DNA of 64,000 bases from Paracoccus sp. IB05 (GCF_016405985.1 NZ_JAEFCF010000007.1:106630-170629), one strand, 5' to 3'; positions 46,632-54,484 are shown, numbered from the stretch's first letter. Notes: generated from the sequence alone by a model not told the origin. Program-made: numbers and translations.

Positions 46632-46665
46632 TGTCTTGTCCTGTCATTGTCCTGTCCTGTCCTGT
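46632..46665. repeat. short tandem repeats of TGTCC
   Basis: Six close copies of TGTCC/TGTCA (five-base step in the best part) in the 213-base gap before the 45,965-46,549 gene. On the leftward strand they read GGACA. They could be protein-binding iterons or a slippage-prone control element. Confidence 0.5.
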
Positions 46666-46694
46666 AGGGCAATTACACCTCAAGAGCCTGAAAA

Positions 46695-46736
46695 TGCGCT
46701 GAAATCTTCCAGAGTATTTCAGCGCCATTACTGTAA
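46695..46736. promoter_or_regulatory. palindromic control region in the early operon
   Basis: GCGCTGAAAT (46,695-46,704) and ATTTCAGCGC (46,715-46,724) form a perfect 10-bp inverted repeat; ATTAC-T-GTAAT follows at 46,726-46,736. AT-rich compared with neighbours. An operator or replication-related site is possible; an RNA hairpin is equally possible. Confidence 0.45.
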
Positions 46737-46762
46737 TCATGTCACCGCATTACAGCGGCATT

Positions 46763-47449
46763 TCAGCTGTCAGCGCCCCGCCCGAAGCCAACCACGCGCG
46801 GGATGTTGTGCAGGGTCTCCAGCCCGGCAAGAATGTTTTCGTCGTTCACGAAGAGGCTGTTTTCGTCGAGCCACTTGGTGACCGAAGCCACGAGATCGGC
46901 GTTCTCCGAAAACCGGGCTTTGCCCATGCCCTTCATCTTCGTTTTGACCCGGCTGCGCATCGTGGCGAGCCGCTGCGTCTCGCGTCCCGCTGCCTTGGCA
47001 GACTTTCGGGTCGCGGTTCGCTTTGCGATCTGCGCAAGCAGGCCGAGACCACCACGCGCGGACACATGGCAAAGCTTGCCCCCGAGGTATTCCCCGGTTT
47101 CAGGGTCAAGGACGCGCGCTGGCACCCAGTCATGAAGGACAAGCGGCCGCATCTCGCGCCAGACATCCAGATCCTTGACCTTGGCCTTGTCCGCCAGAAG
47201 CTCATCATCATCCGGCAAGGTGCCGGCAGGGTTCTCCTTCAGCGAGGCATTCCAGAGGATCACTGCAACCCCGATCACGTCGAAACGCTGCAAGCGCGTC
47301 ATGCGGGTGACAAAGGTGCCATCCAGAAACTTGTGCAGATGCCATTCAACCCATTCATTCGTGACGAGGAGGTCGCCGAAAGCCAGGGGATAGATCATGG
47401 CGTTTACCGGTGCTGCCATAACGGGCTCAACAAGTTGCTCTTTGATCAA
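46763..47449 (-). CDS. putative replication-associated protein (DUF1376/YdaU-like)
   Basis: 228 residues from a TTG that overlaps the previous stop as TTGA (an ATG at 47,389-47,419 would give MAAPVNAM or MIYPLAF starts). YPLAFGDLLVTNEWVEWHLH, GVAVILWNASLKENPAGTLP and DDDELLADKAKVKDLDVWRE resemble the N-terminal domain of YdaU/DUF1376 proteins that replace gpO in lambdoid replication modules. The C-terminal half is basic (KRTATRKSAKAAGRETQRLA). No initiator repeats were found inside. Confidence 0.6.
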   Translation of the reverse strand: MIKEQLVEPVMAAPVNAMIYPLAFGDLLVTNEWVEWHLHKFLDGTFVTRMTRLQRFDVIGVAVILWNASLKENPAGTLPDDDELLADKAKVKDLDVWREMRPLVLHDWVPARVLDPETGEYLGGKLCHVSARGGLGLLAQIAKRTATRKSAKAAGRETQRLATMRSRVKTKMKGMGKARFSENADLVASVTKWLDENSLFVNDENILAGLETLHNIPRVVGFGRGADS

Positions 47450-47652
47450 TTCCCCGTCCCTTCCGTCACATCCACACACCGCCCCTCGATCAGCACGCCC
47501 GGTGCATCACCGTCCTGCTGCAAGGCGCGCATGCGCTGGTATTTGGTTTCTTCATGTCGGCGGGCCTCCGCAGCAGCATGGTCAAACCCCTGCCCCACGG
47601 CATCGCGAACCCCGGCAGCAAAGGCATCCCAGGACGAGTAAGCGCGGCTCAT
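47446..47652 (-). CDS. small hypothetical early protein
   Basis: 68 residues, MSRAYSSWDAFAAGVRDAVG then QGFDHAAAEARRHEETKYQR, an amphipathic helix followed by a short beta end. It overlaps the preceding gene and the next start (TTGA), so is translationally coupled. Unrecognised. Confidence 0.55.
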   Translation of the reverse strand: MSRAYSSWDAFAAGVRDAVGQGFDHAAAEARRHEETKYQRMRALQQDGDAPGVLIEGRCVDVTEGTGN

Positions 47653-48095
47653 GCGGCAACACCCCGTTCACAACTGGTTGAGGTGGGAACCAAGTCGCCC
47701 ACCACACGTTGTTTCATCAGACCGTCACAACGTCCCGTGACCTGTCTGTTGAACTGCCTGTATGACTGCTGGGGCGCCAAGCTGCGTCCCGGTTTTTTTT
47801 CGACCGCCCCGATGGGAACCATTTCACCCACCGCCCGTTTGAACACCAGGCGGCCGCAATCTCCCTCGGCCTGTCGCAGTCCCTGACCGACCGGGGCGCT
47901 CAGGGAATGGGGCGCCCCGTTTCTTTCACATGGGCAGTTTTGCCTAGGCGATGTTGCCGTCTTCGCCCCCCTGACCAACCGGCGTATAGGTGCCCCATTA
48001 CCTCTGGTGACGAGTGATCGAGTTCTGGTCGTATTGAGTGAAGAGAGAGCCGCCCTTGCGCATGTCGCGACGGCGGCTTTTTTGTTTCGCCCCAT
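47649..48095 (-). CDS. doubtful early protein
   Basis: 148-codon frame whose ATG directly follows the methylase stop (TAGATG) with GGGAGG upstream. The first 55 residues are Arg/Thr/Asn-rich and read through hairpins; the last 85 (APVGQGLRQAEGDCGRLVFK, RAVGEMVPIGAVEKKPG) look more coding-like. The real gene may be shorter, starting near MVPIGAVEKKPG. A hairpin AGCCGCC...GGCGGCT followed by six T at 48,048-48,083 would end rightward transcription here. Confidence 0.4.
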   Translation of the reverse strand: MGRNKKAAVATCARAALSSLNTTRTRSLVTRGNGAPIRRLVRGAKTATSPRQNCPCERNGAPHSLSAPVGQGLRQAEGDCGRLVFKRAVGEMVPIGAVEKKPGRSLAPQQSYRQFNRQVTGRCDGLMKQRVVGDLVPTSTSCERGVAA

Positions 48096-48614
48096 CTACT
48101 CGCCCTCCCTGTGAGGGGTGGCGCGGGTCATGGCCGCACCAAGCCCGGACTTTTGCGCGCGGACCAATGCCCGCGCCGCCCGCTCGCCAGCCGCGAAAAG
48201 CGTGGTGCCGGTGCCGGGCGATTTGCCCTCGCTGCCATCCGGGCGGATGAACTTGACCTTGCCCGCGATGAACAGCGTGGCATCGGCTCGCAGGTTTGCC
48301 TCCTGCCACCACGGCGCGCTGGTGCGATCCGGGGTCAGGGCAATGCCGGTGCCGTGCGCAAAGAAGCGATCCAGCCACGGTTCCAACCCGTTCCGACCGC
48401 CGAAGGGTGGGTTCATCCAGACGAAGCCATGCCAGAACGGGGCATACTTCAGCCCATCATCGTTCTCGTTCAGCCAGCACCGCGCAGGAACATGCCACCG
48501 AACAGACGGAGAGGCCACATCGAGGTCAAATGTCTCCCCAAGCGCATCGAACAGATAGGCTGGGGTATACCATTCGTCAGATGCGCCGAGAGACGGTTCC
48601 CAAACTCCCATCAC
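48096..48614 (-). CDS. phage DNA N6-adenine methyltransferase (Dam-like)
   Basis: 172 residues. DEWYTPAYLFDALGETFDLD and LNENDDGLKYAPFWHGFVWM NPPFG form the core of the phage N-6-adenine methyltransferase family; the catalytic motif NPPF is at 68-71. It would methylate adenines in phage DNA, protecting it from host restriction. One domain only, no specificity domain visible. Overlaps the upstream gene by 4 bases. Confidence 0.85.
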   Translation of the reverse strand: MMGVWEPSLGASDEWYTPAYLFDALGETFDLDVASPSVRWHVPARCWLNENDDGLKYAPFWHGFVWMNPPFGGRNGLEPWLDRFFAHGTGIALTPDRTSAPWWQEANLRADATLFIAGKVKFIRPDGSEGKSPGTGTTLFAAGERAARALVRAQKSGLGAAMTRATPHREGE

Positions 48615-49342
48615 GCCTCCCCTTCCTGCGAGAGAGCGGAGGGAGGGGCGTCACACTCGACTGGACGGCTCAACAGCAAAGATTTGCTGGCGTGGAGCCC
48701 GCTCAGAAGCGCCATAGTATCCGGCTCTTTTCTCGCGCGGGTTCGCTCGGTGCGCAGCATCGGGCGCGTCTCAGCCAAGTAATCAGCGATGATGGCGCCC
48801 TTCACGACGACAAGATCTGTGCTGCTGGTCATTTCGGCGGCACGCTTCCGCTCCGCTTCGCGCTCGCGCGTCAGGATGACCATGCGCTGCGCCACGCCAT
48901 GCCCAAATCCGGCCATGAATGACTGCCTGTAAAACGGACGGGGCGCAGAAGTGAACCTACGGGTCCAGTGGGCGCGATATGCCCTTTCCGAGGCTCCCTC
49001 GATCAATTCGCAAAGGTAGATCGCAAAGGCCACATCGTCTGGCTGGCCGATCCAGATATTCGCGCCCCCTCGCACGAGCGCGGTGCATTCTGTCAGCAGG
49101 CCAATTGCTGCGGCCGCCGCGTCAAGTGCGGGGTGCTTCCTTGCACGCCCGTCATTATGCGTGGCCTCAGAAACGCCGCCAGCGCCACGCTGCCGCAGTT
49201 CCGCCTCCGTGAGTTGGTTTTCGGCAATGATCTTGGCAGCAATCCGCGCTGCTGCGGCAGCTTCCCCCTCGGACGAGGCGCTATCCCCCGCCCTGGCGCG
49301 CAAGCTCCTGACCTTGGCGATAATGTCCGCTCTGACGCTCAT
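48611..49342 (-). CDS. DUF2786-type phage protein
   Basis: 243 residues. The N-terminus (ADIIAKVRSLRARAGDSASS, then EGEAAAAARIAAKIIAENQL) is the DUF2786 helix pair, in which KVRxLRxxxxSxxEGEAxAAA repeats. A second domain (IWIGQPDDVAFAIYLCELIE, HWTRRFTSAPRPFYRQSFMA) matches the DUF7168-like extension in phage and plasmid proteins. The function is unknown. Part of the coupled early operon. Confidence 0.75.
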   Translation of the reverse strand: MSVRADIIAKVRSLRARAGDSASSEGEAAAAARIAAKIIAENQLTEAELRQRGAGGVSEATHNDGRARKHPALDAAAAAIGLLTECTALVRGGANIWIGQPDDVAFAIYLCELIEGASERAYRAHWTRRFTSAPRPFYRQSFMAGFGHGVAQRMVILTREREAERKRAAEMTSSTDLVVVKGAIIADYLAETRPMLRTERTRARKEPDTMALLSGLHASKSLLLSRPVECDAPPSALSQEGEA

Positions 49343-50058
49343 CTCGTCTCCTCCCCTTGGGGGAGAGAGGCGGGCGACAGTTCCGGGATCTCCATCCAGT
49401 GCGAGAAATACAGGCAGATCCAGCCATCCACGCCACTGTCATGGATGTAATCCTGATCTATATCAGACCATTCGGCTATGAAGGCTGCAAAGCCCGGATT
49501 GCGTGCGAGGAATGGCCGGTCTTTCGGCGGCTTCGCGCTCTCGATCCCCTGCCACCCGTCACCCGGCTCGAACTGCGAGAGGATGCGGGCCTCGTAATCG
49601 GCCTGGGCGGCGGCTTTCGCCTCGGCTTCCGTGGCACAGCACGTGACATTGAGCTGGGCGCTCGGAACCGAAAGGCGCCACCCCGTTTTAGAAATCGCAT
49701 CCCAAACGACATACTGGCCAACGATTGAGGCCGCCATGCCATCTGGACGCCACACCAGCGCCTTCACCTTCCCGGCGCTGACCGGGGCGCGGCGCCCCAA
49801 GGCGATGATCGCATCAACTGCCGCCTCAGCAGCCGCAGTGCCCACCAACGAATGACCACCATCGCATGCAGCGCTGTGACGCGCCAATGCCGCCGCCGCG
49901 ATCATCTCTGCCCGGCTGGCTGGCTCGAGAGCATCCCTCACCACGCGCGCCATCTGGCGCAAGCCCGTTATGCTGGCGTCAATCGGACGATCAGCGCGCA
50001 CGACCTCAGCCCAACGGTCCAGCGCGTCCGCTACGGTAAGCAGATCCACGGCGCTCAT
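49339..50058 (-). CDS. early phage protein with DUF551-like C-terminus
   Basis: 239 residues from MSAVDLLTVADALDRWAEVV. The C-terminal 60 residues (DGWQGIESAKPPKDRPFLAR to YFSHWMEIPE) have the W-x-P-x-E/D...W(M)xLP pattern of DUF551, common in phage early regions. The middle has SAQLNVTCCATEAEAKAAAQ, a short domain often paired with it. Overlaps both neighbours. Confidence 0.7.
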   Translation of the reverse strand: MSAVDLLTVADALDRWAEVVRADRPIDASITGLRQMARVVRDALEPASRAEMIAAAALARHSAACDGGHSLVGTAAAEAAVDAIIALGRRAPVSAGKVKALVWRPDGMAASIVGQYVVWDAISKTGWRLSVPSAQLNVTCCATEAEAKAAAQADYEARILSQFEPGDGWQGIESAKPPKDRPFLARNPGFAAFIAEWSDIDQDYIHDSGVDGWICLYFSHWMEIPELSPASLPQGEETR

Positions 50059-50387
50059 GCTGCACCGCCGATCTGGGCGAGGATCGCGACCCAAAGCACC
50101 TTACATCCGATGTGCAGGGCCTGATCGGCGTGGTAGCTGATCAGGCCGCGACACTTGGCGTCGTCGATGAACCAGTGCACCACCGCCTCAGCGAGGCCGA
50201 GCCAGATCGTGCCGGTGATGATCCCGACGAAACCGCCGTGAATGATCGAGTGTGCCGCAAGCGGGTGCTGCCACGGGACGCCCGGGATCGGGGCTGTCCG
50301 GTTCTTCCCGCGCGCGAGGAAATCGCCTTGGAGCGGGTAATCGGCCAGCATGTGACCGACGATCAGAAGCGCGAGGATCTCCATCAT
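50055..50387 (-). CDS. DUF3307 membrane protein
   Basis: 110 residues. MMEILALLIVGHMLADYPLQ GDFLARGKN is the DUF3307 signature, with H(M/F)LADYPLQ at the end of the first membrane helix; two or three further helices follow (IIHGGFVGIITGTIWLGLAE, IGCKVLWVAILAQIG). Seen in many prophages with no known role. Confidence 0.8.
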   Translation of the reverse strand: MMEILALLIVGHMLADYPLQGDFLARGKNRTAPIPGVPWQHPLAAHSIIHGGFVGIITGTIWLGLAEAVVHWFIDDAKCRGLISYHADQALHIGCKVLWVAILAQIGGAA

Positions 50388-51490
50388 CCCTTCACCTCCC
50401 CGCCCACAGGGGCGGATTGGGCGCGGAGGATCGTTTCCAGATTGATGCGAACCCCGACCGCATCATCCGGGTCGATGAATCCGTGAAGCATGTCGCAGAT
50501 CGCATCCAGCAGCCCAGCCTCTACCGGCGCGGGGGTGGCGGCTTCGTCCTTGACCAGGGAAAACACCCCAAAGCCTGCGTCTTGAAGGTGCCGAAGAAGC
50601 CCAAGGCCCTTGTCAATGTAATCTCCGGCCCGATCCTGTGCGGCGGCGGATGCGGCTTGGCCGATCTTCCAGGCCGGCTGATTGCCCGGCTGGTGCTGGT
50701 AAGTGTAGGCTCGCGCATCCTGCGGCCCGTCATATGCCGCACCGTACATACCGATCTTGCGCTCTATCGACAGCCGCAGGATCGCCACCGGCTCATGCGC
50801 CACGGGCTGCGATCCCGTTACCGCCTCCATGAACAGGCCGGCTGCGATTGCGTCATCACCGTGCGCCACGGGCTGCGCGGTGAGGGCGGCGGGCGATTTC
50901 ATCGCATTGTATAGCGCAACCCATTCCGGCGTATCCTTGAGCCTGACGCCATGATCATCGCGCCAGGTGCCGTGGTTCATGGCGCCGTCGATTTCCTCAA
51001 CAATGCGTTTAAGGCCTGCCGCCCCCCTGCTGATCGCATCGCCCTCGGGTGTGGCGGGGGACGAAGCGTCCAGATTTCCCACTGCGCCGGCACCATCGCC
51101 AGCGCTACCACTTCCGCAGTAACGAGTATCCGGGCCGCCACCCAACACCCCAGACTGCGGGGCGGCCCCCGTTTCAAAGGTGTTTGCAGTTACGGTTGCG
51201 CCCAATTCGATATCCAAAACGCAGCTTTTATAGTCATTGCGCGAATCAATTCCGAGGCGCAGCTTTCTTTCATTGGGGAGTAGCGATTGGTCTTTTTCGG
51301 GGTTGCCGGGATCCCAATTCCCGGCGACCCCCTTTACTCCCCCTCCAGCCAGTCCGGCCGAGGACGCCACAGCGGCGAGCGCCCCAGGGTGGTGGCCGGG
51401 GATGGAGGAGGAACCACCCTCCCCCGCGCCTGCGTCCGCCCCGGCTGCAATCTGTTCTGCGCCGGCGCTTTGCTCGGGATGACCTGACAT
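50384..51490 (-). CDS. long low-complexity early phage protein
   Basis: 368 residues. The first 150 are Gly/Ala/Ser-rich and probably disordered. The middle has TPEWVALYNAMKSPAALTAQ and two copies of a QPVAH block (AQPVAHGDDAIAAG, SQPVAHEPVAIL). The C-terminal part (LLDAICDMLHGFIDPDDAVG) is helical. Phage Ea22-like and DUF551-linked proteins have this patchwork character. Function unknown. Confidence 0.6.
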   Translation of the reverse strand: MSGHPEQSAGAEQIAAGADAGAGEGGSSSIPGHHPGALAAVASSAGLAGGGVKGVAGNWDPGNPEKDQSLLPNERKLRLGIDSRNDYKSCVLDIELGATVTANTFETGAAPQSGVLGGGPDTRYCGSGSAGDGAGAVGNLDASSPATPEGDAISRGAAGLKRIVEEIDGAMNHGTWRDDHGVRLKDTPEWVALYNAMKSPAALTAQPVAHGDDAIAAGLFMEAVTGSQPVAHEPVAILRLSIERKIGMYGAAYDGPQDARAYTYQHQPGNQPAWKIGQAASAAAQDRAGDYIDKGLGLLRHLQDAGFGVFSLVKDEAATPAPVEAGLLDAICDMLHGFIDPDDAVGVRINLETILRAQSAPVGGEVKG

Positions 51491-51499
51491 ATCGGCCCC

Positions 51500-51910
51500 C
51501 TATCGTCTGGTGACAGGCTGGCGCGTGGCGCGGTGCAAAACCGTGCCATCCAGCGTCTGAATGAAGTTTTTGGCGTTCCAGCCGCCGACGGGTCGACTGG
51601 ATTTCGGCTTGAGGCCGAGATGGTTTCCGCGAACGCGGGCAACTTTGGCTTTGAGCGCCACATCGGCCGCGGTCTTTTTGCCGTGGCAGGGGCCGCAAAG
51701 CGCCCGCAGGTTGCTTTCGCGGTTCTCGCCCAGATTGATCAGGGCTTTGATGTGATCGAATTCCGGGCGCAGCTGGGCGCAGAAATCATTACTGCATTCG
51801 GCGCAGCGATCATTCTGGGCGCTCAGGATGCGATCTTTGACCCAGGACGGCACAGCCGTTTCAGGCGTCTTGCCGATCCATTCCGGGCGCTTGCGGGCGG
51901 TTGGGGTCAT
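51500..51910 (-). CDS. HNH endonuclease
   Basis: 136 residues. Classic HNH: zinc knuckles C36-x-x-C39 and C72-x-x-C75, D52-H53 in EFDHIKALINLGENRESNLR, Asn67, and H76 in CGPCHGKKT. It lies in the early operon and not beside terminase, so it may act in recombination or host DNA attack and not in packaging. Confidence 0.85.
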   Translation of the reverse strand: MTPTARKRPEWIGKTPETAVPSWVKDRILSAQNDRCAECSNDFCAQLRPEFDHIKALINLGENRESNLRALCGPCHGKKTAADVALKAKVARVRGNHLGLKPKSSRPVGGWNAKNFIQTLDGTVLHRATRQPVTRR

Positions 51911-52230
51911 TGGATCGTACCACTACTGAGAAGAGGCGCCAGTTTTGCCCCGACCCTTTCAAGCCAGGCGACCATCCGCTGTTTGCGGGGAACGGTCTCG
52001 GGGCAGCCATGCTGCGTACAGCCGACCGGCCCGTGAATTAGATCCGCCGGCGGCATGAACGAGGCACGCACAAACACACGGTCAAGCGGCTGACCATCGT
52101 CAACATGGACGATCAGGACCGGCCGATCCGCATACACCATGTCACCCTGCGGGCCGTGATGAATGTAAATCACGGGCAAGGCCTCAGGGCATGGATCTTT
52201 GGCCACTGAATGGGTGGGAGCAGCGGTCAT
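51907..52230 (-). CDS. hypothetical early phage protein
   Basis: 107 residues from MTAAPTHSVAKDPCPEALPV. IYIHHGPQGDMVYADRPVLI VHVDDG suggests a small beta domain; three Cys lie in GCTQHGCPETV and near the start. It overlaps the HNH gene start by 4 bases. Unrecognised. Confidence 0.55.
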   Translation of the reverse strand: MTAAPTHSVAKDPCPEALPVIYIHHGPQGDMVYADRPVLIVHVDDGQPLDRVFVRASFMPPADLIHGPVGCTQHGCPETVPRKQRMVAWLERVGAKLAPLLSSGTIQ

Positions 52231-52481
52231 TGCCCTGCCCTCCGGCGCAGATCCTCAAGGAATGCCAGTGTGACCGGTGACGGCTCACGCGCGACAGTCG
52301 CCACCCCATCAGAGACTGAGGGATTGCCGATCGAAAAGCCGCCCTTCTCCTGGGCGGTAAAATCGCGCAAAAGCTCCAGCCCTTCGGGCCCGAGTTTGCG
52401 CACCAACGTCAGGATCTCGGCAACCACCCGCTGGAACGGGGCAAGATCGGCGCGGAAATCTACAGTCACAACCCGGTTCAT
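52227..52481 (-). CDS. hypothetical early phage protein
   Basis: 84 residues from MNRVVTVDFRADLAPFQRVV. A helix (AEILTLVRKLGPEGLELLRD) follows a short strand, and the end is LAFLEDLRRRAGQ. Overlaps neighbours by 4 bases on each side. Unrecognised. Confidence 0.55.
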   Translation of the reverse strand: MNRVVTVDFRADLAPFQRVVAEILTLVRKLGPEGLELLRDFTAQEKGGFSIGNPSVSDGVATVAREPSPVTLAFLEDLRRRAGQ

Positions 52482-52900
52482 TTGCCGGACCCCTTGATCA
52501 GGGCAGCAAGCTTTTCGACCGAGGCCACTGCCTCAGATACTTCTTTCCCGGCCTGAACCCGGCAGCCGTTTCCAGAAGCCAGGGCCGCCGCAGCACCAAA
52601 GGCCTCACCGGTTTCCCGATAGGCCTCCGAAACGGCGAGCATCAGGCACTGCCCTTCCTCGACCTCTGGGAGGTTGCGTGCCCGCCAGCGGCTGACGCAG
52701 GGATCGCCCACCGCTTCCTCCAGCGCGACTATCTCGTCGAAAGGCCAGCTGAGATGACCTGCATTGCGCTTTGAGATGGACCCCTTGGAAACATCGGTCC
52801 CGAGGCGAGCGCCGATCAGCGCAGCAGCCGCCTCGACCCCACCTGCCCGATCGACAAGGCCCTGCATCAGGACGCGGATCATTCGGCTCAGATCAGACAT
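52478..52900 (-). CDS. phage regulatory CII-like protein
   Basis: 140 residues from MSDLSRMIRVLMQGLVDRAG. The pattern VEAAAALIGARLGTDVSKGS ISKRNAGH, then the DEIVALEEAVGD stretch, matches the helix-turn-helix of phage regulatory CII family proteins. The C-terminus is helical. It is the first gene of the leftward early operon after the Cro-like gene, the usual place for cII. A role in choosing lysogeny is inferred. Confidence 0.65.
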   Translation of the reverse strand: MSDLSRMIRVLMQGLVDRAGGVEAAAALIGARLGTDVSKGSISKRNAGHLSWPFDEIVALEEAVGDPCVSRWRARNLPEVEEGQCLMLAVSEAYRETGEAFGAAAALASGNGCRVQAGKEVSEAVASVEKLAALIKGSGK

Positions 52901-53002
52901 GGCGAAATCCCTGATTGACCACGGAAACCTTGTTTCCGTGACGCGCGGATGCACCCGTGCGAGACAGGGCACATGGAAAATGAATGGTCAGATTGGACGG
53001 CA

Positions 53003-53215
53003 TCATGCAGCATCCTCGGCGTGAGGTTGCTTGAACGAAAAAAGGGAGCGCGGGCATACAATCCCTCGATCCGCGCACGCACGGTCAATCAAATCGAACC
53101 AGCTTGCTGGAAATTGCCCGCGACGGGCCGCACGGACGGAGAACTCACCGACGCCGCAAAGCCTGCGAACGGTGTCATCGCCAAGTGCGTCGATGATTTC
53201 GGATGTGCTACTCAT
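53003..53215 (-). CDS. Cro-like small DNA-binding protein
   Basis: 70 residues from MSSTSEIIDALGDDTVRRLC (a TTG at 53,224 is less likely). GVGEFSVRAARRGQFPASWF fits the second and third helices of a Cro/YdaS-type helix-turn-helix. It diverges from the repressor gene across the operator cluster, the normal Cro position. Confidence 0.7.
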   Translation of the reverse strand: MSSTSEIIDALGDDTVRRLCGVGEFSVRAARRGQFPASWFDLIDRACADRGIVCPRSLFSFKQPHAEDAA

Positions 53216-53225
53216 GCCAACCAAA

Positions 53226-53285
53226 TGACAAATATTTTGTCATCTGGCAAGACAAGACAATCATCTTGTGACAAGTTTTTTGTCA
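53226..53285. promoter_or_regulatory. operator cluster of the lysogeny switch
   Basis: Three sites of a 17-bp pattern TGACAA-N5-TTGTCA: TGACAAATATTTTGTCA (53,226-53,242), a weaker copy AGACAATCATCTTGTGA (53,255-53,271) and TGACAAGTTTTTTGTCA (53,269-53,285). They fill the gap between the Cro-like and repressor genes. The same pattern recurs at 54,148-54,195. Confidence 0.75.
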
Positions 53286-53300
53286 GGTAGGTCTATACCC

Positions 53301-53570
53301 ATGGATAAGCCCTACACCGACATGGCCCAGAGGATCTCGTGGCACCGCAACCTTTTGGGCTACACCCAAGAGGAATATGCGGCCAAGGCCGACCTTAAAC
53401 GCGCAGCCATAAACAACTATGAAAGTGGAGACTTCCCCGTTGGACTGGCCGCAGCTCGCAAGCTGCGAAAAACGTACGATCTGTCTCTGGATTTCATATA
53501 CGAGGGGATTGTTGAAGCATTGCCGATGAACCTCCGAAAGGCTTGGCTGGACAACCCGCCGGACAAGTGA
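53301..53570 (+). CDS. small XRE-family repressor (CI-like)
   Basis: 89 residues from MDKPYTDMAQRISWHRNLLG. A complete XRE helix-turn-helix is visible: LGYTQEEYAAKADLKRAAIN NYESG, then AAARKLRKTYDLSLDFIYEG. No S24/LexA-type domain follows, so induction cannot be by RecA-stimulated self-cleavage; another trigger or an antirepressor is needed. It sits directly behind the operator cluster and is probably autoregulated. Confidence 0.82.
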   Translation: MDKPYTDMAQRISWHRNLLGYTQEEYAAKADLKRAAINNYESGDFPVGLAAARKLRKTYDLSLDFIYEGIVEALPMNLRKAWLDNPPDK

Positions 53571-53769
53571 TCAAGAAAATCGATAGTGAGGCCACTTACC
53601 TCAGAAGCACCCCTGAGAGCCTTAATCTTAGCGTCCTCTTTCATTCCTCAGCCCCAATGTTCCCCTAAAGTTCCGATCCTGTGCGGTGATTAACGACCGG
53701 TCAACCCCGATCCGAAACAATTCTGCGGGCGCACTTGTGGATAGAATTCTACTAAAGGGAGAATTACTT

Positions 53770-54033
53770 ATGAAAAACTACGGTACCGCACGCGCACTAT
53801 TGGGCCTGCTGGGCGTACTGGGCGTCATTGCCATCTTAGCGGGCGTGGCGCTGATTTTCTTCGGACCAGGCCGATCCACAATCGAGACGCTAACCCTGTG
53901 CATCCCACCGATCTTTGGTGGCCTCATGATGATCGCTGTCGCCGAACTTGGCACAGCTCAACTCGACACCGCCAGCAACACCGCCGAGATCGCGAACATC
54001 CTTCGTCGCCAGGAAAAGAGCCAGCAAAAGTAG
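53770..54033 (+). CDS. small two-helix membrane protein behind the repressor
   Basis: 87 residues from MKNYGTARALLGLLGVLGVI; GGGAG precedes the ATG. Two hydrophobic segments (GLLGVLGVIAILAGVALIFF and TLCIPPIFGGLMMIAVAELG) and a polar C-terminal helix (SNTAEIANILRRQEKSQQK). Followed by a clean terminator, so it is likely expressed in the lysogen with or after the repressor. A superinfection-exclusion role is possible but not shown. Confidence 0.65.
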   Translation: MKNYGTARALLGLLGVLGVIAILAGVALIFFGPGRSTIETLTLCIPPIFGGLMMIAVAELGTAQLDTASNTAEIANILRRQEKSQQK

Positions 54034-54062
54034 TTAAGCCACCCCACACCACCAAGCTCAAA

Positions 54063-54084
54063 GCCCGCCGCTGGCGGGCTTTTT
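54063..54084 (+). terminator. intrinsic terminator after the lysogen operon
   Basis: GCCCGCC (54,063-54,069), loop GCT, GGCGGGC (54,073-54,079), then five T. A strong rightward terminator isolating the repressor transcript from the early-right operon. Confidence 0.85.
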
Positions 54085-54147
54085 CTATACCACCGGCCCG
54101 TCACTCGCACCGATTCTCCCCACCCAAGCCGGTGCCAGAGCCCTAAA

Positions 54148-54195
54148 TGACAATTTTTTTGTCATTTTTGATTTGCATTGACAACTTTCTTGTCT
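54148..54195. promoter_or_regulatory. operators of the rightward early promoter
   Basis: TGACAATTTTTTTGTCA (54,148-54,164) and TGACAACTTTCTTGTCT (54,179-54,195) repeat the pattern found at the repressor/Cro switch. They lie upstream of the TTG start at 54,233, where TTGACA (54,178-54,183) and TATACA (54,195-54,200) could be the promoter itself. Confidence 0.75.
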
Positions 54196-54232
54196 ATACA
54201 GATCCCCATCGCATCCCCGATGGAGGCCTGCC

Positions 54233-54484
54233 TTGTCCCGTTTCCACCCCGACCAGATCCAGCGCGCCCGCCGCAGTGTCGTCGCGCATGACAGTGCCCT
54301 GCCTTCCCATGTCCAGCGCGTCTCGCGCATTGTGCAGTGGCTGATCCTGCGCGACAGCCGCCCCGTGGCCGAGAACCCCGAGGGCAAGCTGGTCCGCATC
54401 CCGCGCGCTGTCTTTGAGGCCAACGCCCGGCCGGCCTGGCCGAGGCTGCACAACCTCACCCTGATCCCCGGCGGTGCAGCATGA
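54233..54484 (+). CDS. first gene of the rightward early operon, hypothetical
   Basis: 83 residues from a TTG with GGAGG six bases upstream: MSRFHPDQIQRARRSVVAHD, then HVQRVSRIVQWLILRDSRPV. Basic and helical at the start with a short beta end. First gene under the operator pair, so it is expressed when repression is lifted. It overlaps the next gene as ATGA. Unrecognised. Confidence 0.6.
   Translation: MSRFHPDQIQRARRSVVAHDSALPSHVQRVSRIVQWLILRDSRPVAENPEGKLVRIPRAVFEANARPAWPRLHNLTLIPGGAA

Noticed and set aside
47998-48063. 21-codon leftward frame MRKGGSLFTQYDQNSITRHQR
   Set aside because: Slightly protein-like but without a ribosome site and within a hairpin region.
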